Below are positions 59,421 to 64,000 of a DNA stretch of 64,000 nucleotides, one piece after another. Location of the stretch: positions 2,735,404-2,799,403 of the forward strand of contig CAJFCJ010000007.1 of assembly GCA_904063045.1 (NCBI GenBank), read 5' to 3'. Numbering within the stretch: position 1 is the first letter of the stretch; each line of letters begins with the position of its first letter. The notes beneath the pieces are model-generated. The model was not told the origin of the DNA. It saw nothing but the letters and a program-made list of their open reading frames with translations, and searched no databases. A program made the position numbers and the translations under genes. The stretch comes from Dimorphilus gyrociliatus (lineage: Eukaryota > Annelida > Polychaeta > Dinophilidae).

Positions 59421-62354
59421 TTATCGATGATTTTCGTTGAGTAATTGGAATTTCCACCGTTGTGAAGCTTTTTCTGCATCGCACGGTCCGACTCCTACCC
59501 CATCCAAAGATCTTATATACTCCGAATCGATGCATAAATCTGAATCTATATGCTTCAGCATTTTTTTGTCGTTAAACGGCACGAATTTCTGTAAATATGC
59601 AAATTTGTATTAATTTTAGTTGGTTTTTCTTTGTGTATAATTATATTATTTTGATAAACTGATCGCAGGCCTTCGATCTGCATAGTTTTATAGATTAAAT
59701 CTTCTAACTACCTGCATTAAATCTTTTGATTTACAATCTCTCAATCGCAGCAGAGAACCTTCAGCTTGTTTTTCCATCGTCAAGCAAAATCTGTGATGTT
59801 TCACTTGATTTTCCTTTGATAATACCCATTCCTGATTTCCACCAGACATATGGCAAGTATATAGACTAACAGTTTCACCTTGTTGATGGGAAAGCGTATC
59901 TAAGCAGCTAGAGCCTTGAATTAGAGCCCCAAAGTTTACATCTTGCTTATTTGGTATGCTATTTGAAAAAAAGATATTTTAACAAAGAGGATACTGAAAA
60001 ACGATCTCGAAAGGCTTGTTGACAGTGCATTGAATTAAGAGTTATTTCTAGCCTAATTAAGTTAAGAGTTAAGCCTTCCTAAGGCAATATCTTTCTAACA
60101 ACAGCCACTTTATCTTTTGTACTAAATAATTAGGCAATTTATCTTATTCGAAAACAGCAGAAAATGCATACTCTAATTCCGGATAAATATTTTCCAAATA
60201 CCATTTGAAAGGTTTGCATTGTAATTTCTTCCTAAGGGATACTCTCTCGCTAATATCACCATAATTGACATATTTGGCTGAAGGTACGGAGGCAAAGTAA
60301 AACTGTTTGTATTCATCCATCCATGCTTCGGCCGCTCTTCTTGTATTTCTAGCAAACACATTTCCACTGCCACCAGGAAATGAATAAGGATGCTGCTTTC
60401 TAAACACATGACCTACTCGACTGCAAGGAATAATTTCTAAAGAACCATGGCACTGCCAAACTCTAAATGATATTTCTGTTTCAAAACATAAAATATACAA
60501 AATATATTTTGTAATATTTGTTAAAAAATTAATTTAATAGATTACCCAAATTCTCTCCCCCCCAGACATCCATTTTTGTGTCATATTTCCCTAGTTCGTT
60601 AAAGAAATCTTTGCTAATGGCAAAAAGTCCTCCAGCTATCATTGGAGTTTTTATTGGAGCAATAGGCTGCTTGGCGTGTTCCGCTCGCTCAGCGTCTGTC
60701 ATATAAATCCATTTAAAGACTAAATTCCAATCAAAGCCTCCTTTTAATAGGTCTGATGCAGCGGAGTAATGAAAATTATCCATATTCAACACGTCAATTA
60801 TAGGAGACACAACTGCCTTCCGATTCTCATGAATCCTTGATAAAAGAGCTTCCAACCACTGATTTCCGCATTCACAATGACTGTCTAAAAAAGTGAGAAC
60901 AGGTGCTTTTGCAGCATTAGCGCCTCTAACTCTTGAGCGGATTAATCCCTGTCTCTTTTCATTTCGAAGAACACGTACTTTATGAATTTTAGCTAATTCT
61001 GATCCATCAGTTGGATCATCACTATGATCATCAACTAAGATAATTTCTTCCAAAAGCTCCTCCGGGCTTCTATTAATGACACTAACAATTGTCCTAAGTA
61101 AAGTTGACCGTGCTTCATTAAAGAAAGTTATAATGATAGAAGTTTTGGGCAGATTTTTTGAATATTGAACATGCTGGCATCTGAAAAATAAAATAGAGTT
61201 ATTAAAATTAATTACACGTCTATTTACCATATAATGAATAATTCATAAAGATCTAAAAGTCGATACGGAGCAATCAAAACTGTTACATATCAATATTGAT
61301 TATGACCTATGCCTGGTATGAAAGTTGTTTCTATAAATATTTTACAAGTATGTTTTATCAGACAATATATTTACATCAGTTTAATAGATAAGGTATCTGG
61401 GTGTACTAAGCTATTAAAATATATCAATACTAAATTATTATCTATATGTAGAGGTAAATTTAACTATTTTTTATAAACTAGAGGGAGTAAGCCAAATTAG
61501 ATAAAAAGTAATACATTGTAAGTAAAAATGACTTACCTATAATTCCTTACATCGGGTATATCTCTATTACTTGGAATACTATCACTAACAGCTTGATTAA
61601 ACTTGTGTCTGCTATACGAATCTTGACCAGGTTTTAACCGTTTTTTATCTATATAGGCTTTTTCGTTGAAGTATACGTTGGTTGCAGTAAATTGATACTT
61701 GTTGGTTAGACCATCATTAAGTGAATCGTCATATTCACCTTCTTTCAATAAAAGTGCTTTATTAGATAAAGGCTATAAATGGATAAAAAGAACATTAATT
61801 TTTTTCAATATAGTACATAAAAAAAAGTTTTTACGAGCAATAAAAATTAAGGCAAATAATGATATTTCATTTCGTTTAATACTATTTAATGAAATATTGC
61901 AGAAACAATCATTTAAAGAAAACTATCGGTTTTTTCTTACTCGCGAATAAAACATCTAATATTTGCAACATAAAACCTTTATTTTTATAGACAATACCGA
62001 AATTTACTAATTTTCATATTTCACGAGAAACTGCATTCATTTACCACAAGTAATAATCATAGTGGGTTTTTTTTTGTAGATACTTAATACATATAGTTTA
62101 ATATTCATACTGGTAAATTGAAGTGTGTATTTGCTTGTAAATATTCAGTTTATATAATAAAATAGTCAACAAATTATTTTATACAATAGGAATCTTATCC
62201 TATATTAACCGCTTCTTAGGCCTAAGGCGATAATTAAGCTATAAGAATATAAGGAACTAACCTCAGAAGGGCCTGAGAAGAAATAATATAAAACTCCAAT
62301 GGCCCACAAACAGATTAAAATTAAAAGAATCCTAGAATTCCGTCGAATTTTCAT
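59421..62354 (-). CDS. GALNT2: Polypeptide N-acetylgalactosaminyltransferase 2-like
   Basis: Six exons: 62262-62354, 61537-61772, 60546-61180, 60172-60475, 59712-59958 and 59421-59588, giving 560 residues (human GALNT2 571). The enzyme starts mucin-type O-glycosylation by adding GalNAc to Ser/Thr in the Golgi. A short cytosolic basic end and membrane anchor (about residues 9-26, [19 protein letters not shown]) give type II topology. The GT-A catalytic domain has [13 protein letters not shown], the Mn-binding DSH (residues 209-211), [12 protein letters not shown] and WGGEN. The C-terminal ricin-type lectin domain shows CLDT..QEW and CIDS..QRWKF repeats. [13 protein letters not shown] and [12 protein letters not shown] point to GALNT2 rather than other isoforms. 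The first intron (489 bases) and second (356) are long for this window. Confidence 0.93.
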
Positions 62355-63087
62355 TCCAAGGGGGCGAACTTTCTATGAATCCAATAGATGCCGTTATGAG
62401 CACACCAGTTTACAACAAAGCAAAAGAGGTACCGTGCTCTACATCCTAACAGATGTTAGTCATTTGCGGATGGAGCAACAGCATGCAAAGTTTTCAATTA
62501 CTTTCCTATTTACTCTCTTTAGAATTGTTACAGTTATTAGAAAATAAATCCCTTGTTGAATACCTTTAGAAAGTCTTATGATTCTCTTTTTATATGTAAG
62601 CAAAAAAATCGCCTATGTTCAGCAGATAGTTTTCAAGTTTGCAAACAGAACTCATGAAATTTGCTTTGTTACTTGAAACCTATCATCTTTAATGAGTAAG
62701 GGGAAATCATTTTTATCTGTTGCCAAAGAAATTTTCCATAGTAATTGCTTAAATATTTATAAATCTTCCTTTTCCATATTGATTTATGATGTCAAACAAA
62801 GGTAATTTAAACTCTTGAAGAGACAGAAACTGAAGATGTCTCTACTTAGATGCTCAGATGACAATTTACAGTTAGAAATGGCCTTATATAGTAATAGTGT
62901 AAAAAAATTGAAGAATTCTGCTGTAAAATTCCCCTTTGTTTAGCTAATCTATATAACGTAGGAGGTGGAGGCGGATGAGGAGGAGGAGAAATTACGAGGC
63001 AGAGAAGCCTTAAGAACATTATACTTAGCTCGCAATAGCCCTGAGACCCCTCCAACCGTTATATTGCTATTTTTTATAACTTCAAAA
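62355..63087. promoter_or_regulatory. Divergent promoter region between GALNT2 (-) and the SOCS-box gene (+)
   Basis: 733 bases of AT-rich DNA between start codons. A frame that continues the SOCS-box gene upstream to 62965 begins only with GTG and is Glu/Arg/Pro-rich, so it is taken as 5' UTR. Confidence 0.45.
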
Positions 63088-63660
63088 ATGGATTTGGATT
63101 TCGAGGAGCAACTACTCAATGCCATCCGCTACTGCGATCCGAAAAGGCTCGTTAAAGCTTTAACTACGCCGAATGCAGCCAACAATATTGTCGAACTGGA
63201 TCTTATCTATTTATTACTGCGAAATCAAGAAACTGACAAGTACAATGATGAATTACTTCAGTGTATTCGAATTCTTTTATCACTAGGTTGTCCTGTTACG
63301 GAGGATAGTCTAAGTGAACTAACATTGATTAAAGATAATTTCAATGTAATACGATTGCTACTGAATTTAACAATATATGAAAAGAAATTTGAACCAGCAT
63401 TCAACTATTTTTCATATATCTTTTCATCTAATTTTGATATGACGATTCTACTCTATTCAGTGGGTTATCGACCAAATTCTGAATTTCAGAAAAAACTGCC
63501 GCAATCTATACAAAATATGGCCAAAGAGCCGAATAATCTACAGAAATCCTGCAAGTTGGTTATAAGAAGGGTAATCGGTAAGAACTTAATGGCTTATACA
63601 CGGGTACTACCCATTCCACAATTATTAAAAGACTACTTGGTTGGTGGACAATTATTGTAA
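63088..63660 (+). CDS. SOCS-box protein with a degenerate helical-repeat N-terminal part
   Basis: Single exon of 190 residues from an ATG in good context (CAAAAATGG). The C-terminal 40 residues fit a SOCS box: LQKSCKLVIRRVIGKN, then LPIPQLLKDYL. The first half is the elongin B/C-binding part and the LPxP segment is the cullin-5 side. The upstream 145 residues are helical and Leu-rich (AIRYCDPKRLVKALTT, CIRILLSLGCPVTEDSL, LLYSVGYRP), like eroded ankyrin repeats. This suggests an ASB-type substrate receptor of a cullin-RING ubiquitin ligase. The substrate is unknown. An upstream exon remains possible. Confidence 0.7.
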   Translation: MDLDFEEQLLNAIRYCDPKRLVKALTTPNAANNIVELDLIYLLLRNQETDKYNDELLQCIRILLSLGCPVTEDSLSELTLIKDNFNVIRLLLNLTIYEKKFEPAFNYFSYIFSSNFDMTILLYSVGYRPNSEFQKKLPQSIQNMAKEPNNLQKSCKLVIRRVIGKNLMAYTRVLPIPQLLKDYLVGGQLL

Positions 63661-63808
63661 ATTTTTTGAAATGCGTTTGCAAAAAAAAAGAGAAAAAATA
63701 ATAAAAAATATAAATGAAAAAAAAAAACGTGAAAAGAAACAACACACTTTTTGGAATACATTATTTACAAAGAAATATGGAATTAATAAATTCTTTTCTA
63801 TACAAATA

Positions 63809-64000
63809 CTATTCGATTACTCCCCCATCGATTATAGTAATATCTTCGCTTTTGATGGGCTTGAACGCTTCGCTTTGGGTTTGAGATGAGTTGGCATGTC
63901 CTATTCCCATAGCTTGTCGAATTGCTTGAGAATTGACGACTTGGCCTGGTTGAAGTGCCCGACAAAGGTCCGTTAGATTGGACATGACATTCTTAGCTAA
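63809..64000 (-). CDS. 3' end of an unrecognised gene, running off the window
   Basis: On the minus strand an open frame runs from the window edge to TAG (63809-63811). It codes 63 residues, including NVMSNLTDLCRALQPGQ, NSQAIRQAMG and the ending IKSEDITIIDGGVIE. The base composition and non-repetitive sequence are protein-like, in contrast to the AT-rich DNA at 63661-63800. Its 3' end faces that of the SOCS-box gene (148 bases between stops). The frame may begin at an acceptor outside the window. I cannot name the family. Confidence 0.6.
   Translation of the reverse strand, partial: LAKNVMSNLTDLCRALQPGQVVNSQAIRQAMGIGHANSSQTQSEAFKPIKSEDITIIDGGVIE

Noticed and set aside
62965-63087. N-terminal extension of the SOCS-box protein
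   Set aside because: Starts at GTG and is Glu/Arg/Pro-rich UTR-like sequence; the ATG at 63088 has good context.
1-64000. CRISPR array, rRNA, tRNA or bacterial-type operon
   Set aside because: None recognised by eye; the spliced genes mark this as animal nuclear DNA. A tRNA scan would be needed to exclude tRNAs fully.

Overview
This is a stretch of animal nuclear DNA. It is visibly AT-rich and dense with spliced genes. Most introns are only about 50-70 bases with GT..AG ends, genes lie close together on both strands, and the intergenic DNA carries CT/GA, TG and TA microsatellites. The proteins resemble vertebrate orthologues closely. Genes for motile cilia (a CFAP47-like giant, a TTC16-like TPR protein) and for RGK GTPases point to a ciliated invertebrate with a compacted genome, possibly a lophotrochozoan such as a small annelid. 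The species itself is a guess.

Layout. 0.9-2.2 kb: single-exon SLC10-type transporter (-). 2.2-6.2 kb: gene-poor DNA with microsatellites. 6.2-9.0 kb: RGK-type GTPase A (-). 9.1-11 kb: BED-finger hAT-transposase-derived gene (-). 11.8-17.4 kb: POLR2A, the largest subunit of RNA polymerase II (-). 18.3-20.4 kb: TAF6 (+), head to head with POLR2A. 20.7-24.0 kb: MCM2 (-), tail to tail with TAF6. 24.6-28.9 kb: a large multi-C2H2 zinc-finger protein (+). 29.2-29.6 kb: small single-pass membrane protein (+). 30.8-32.3 kb: GLRX3 (+). 32.8-34.9 kb: TTC16-like (-). 35.3-36.3 kb: HCCS (+). 36.4-38.1 kb: RGK-type GTPase B (-). 38-42 kb: gene-poor. 42.3-53.3 kb: CFAP47-like (-). 54.0-56.0 kb: GPAA1 (-). 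56.4-56.7 kb: a 51-residue STMP1-like microprotein (+). 56.9-57.6 kb: coactosin (-). 59.4-62.4 kb: GALNT2 (-). 63.1-63.7 kb: SOCS-box protein (+). 63.8 kb to the edge: 3' end of an unrecognised gene (-).

I joined the exons by hand using GT..AG sites and reading phase. In every multi-exon model the exon lengths add up to an open frame, and the joined proteins have the family's usual length in most cases: POLR2A 1821 aa, TAF6 550, MCM2 881, GLRX3 324, HCCS 258, CFAP47-like 3216, GPAA1 625, coactosin 138, GALNT2 560.

Functionally the window is a mix of housekeeping genes (transcription, replication, iron-sulfur and heme handling, GPI anchoring, O-glycosylation) and ciliary genes. It is not one pathway. 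I see no clearly new multi-gene system. The best leads are an RGK protein whose P-loop lysine is arginine, an intact hAT-derived gene that has lost a catalytic-type Asp motif, an unusually regular animal RNA polymerase II CTD, a very short STMP1-like gene, and a GPAA1 last exon that adds a dilysine-type tail.
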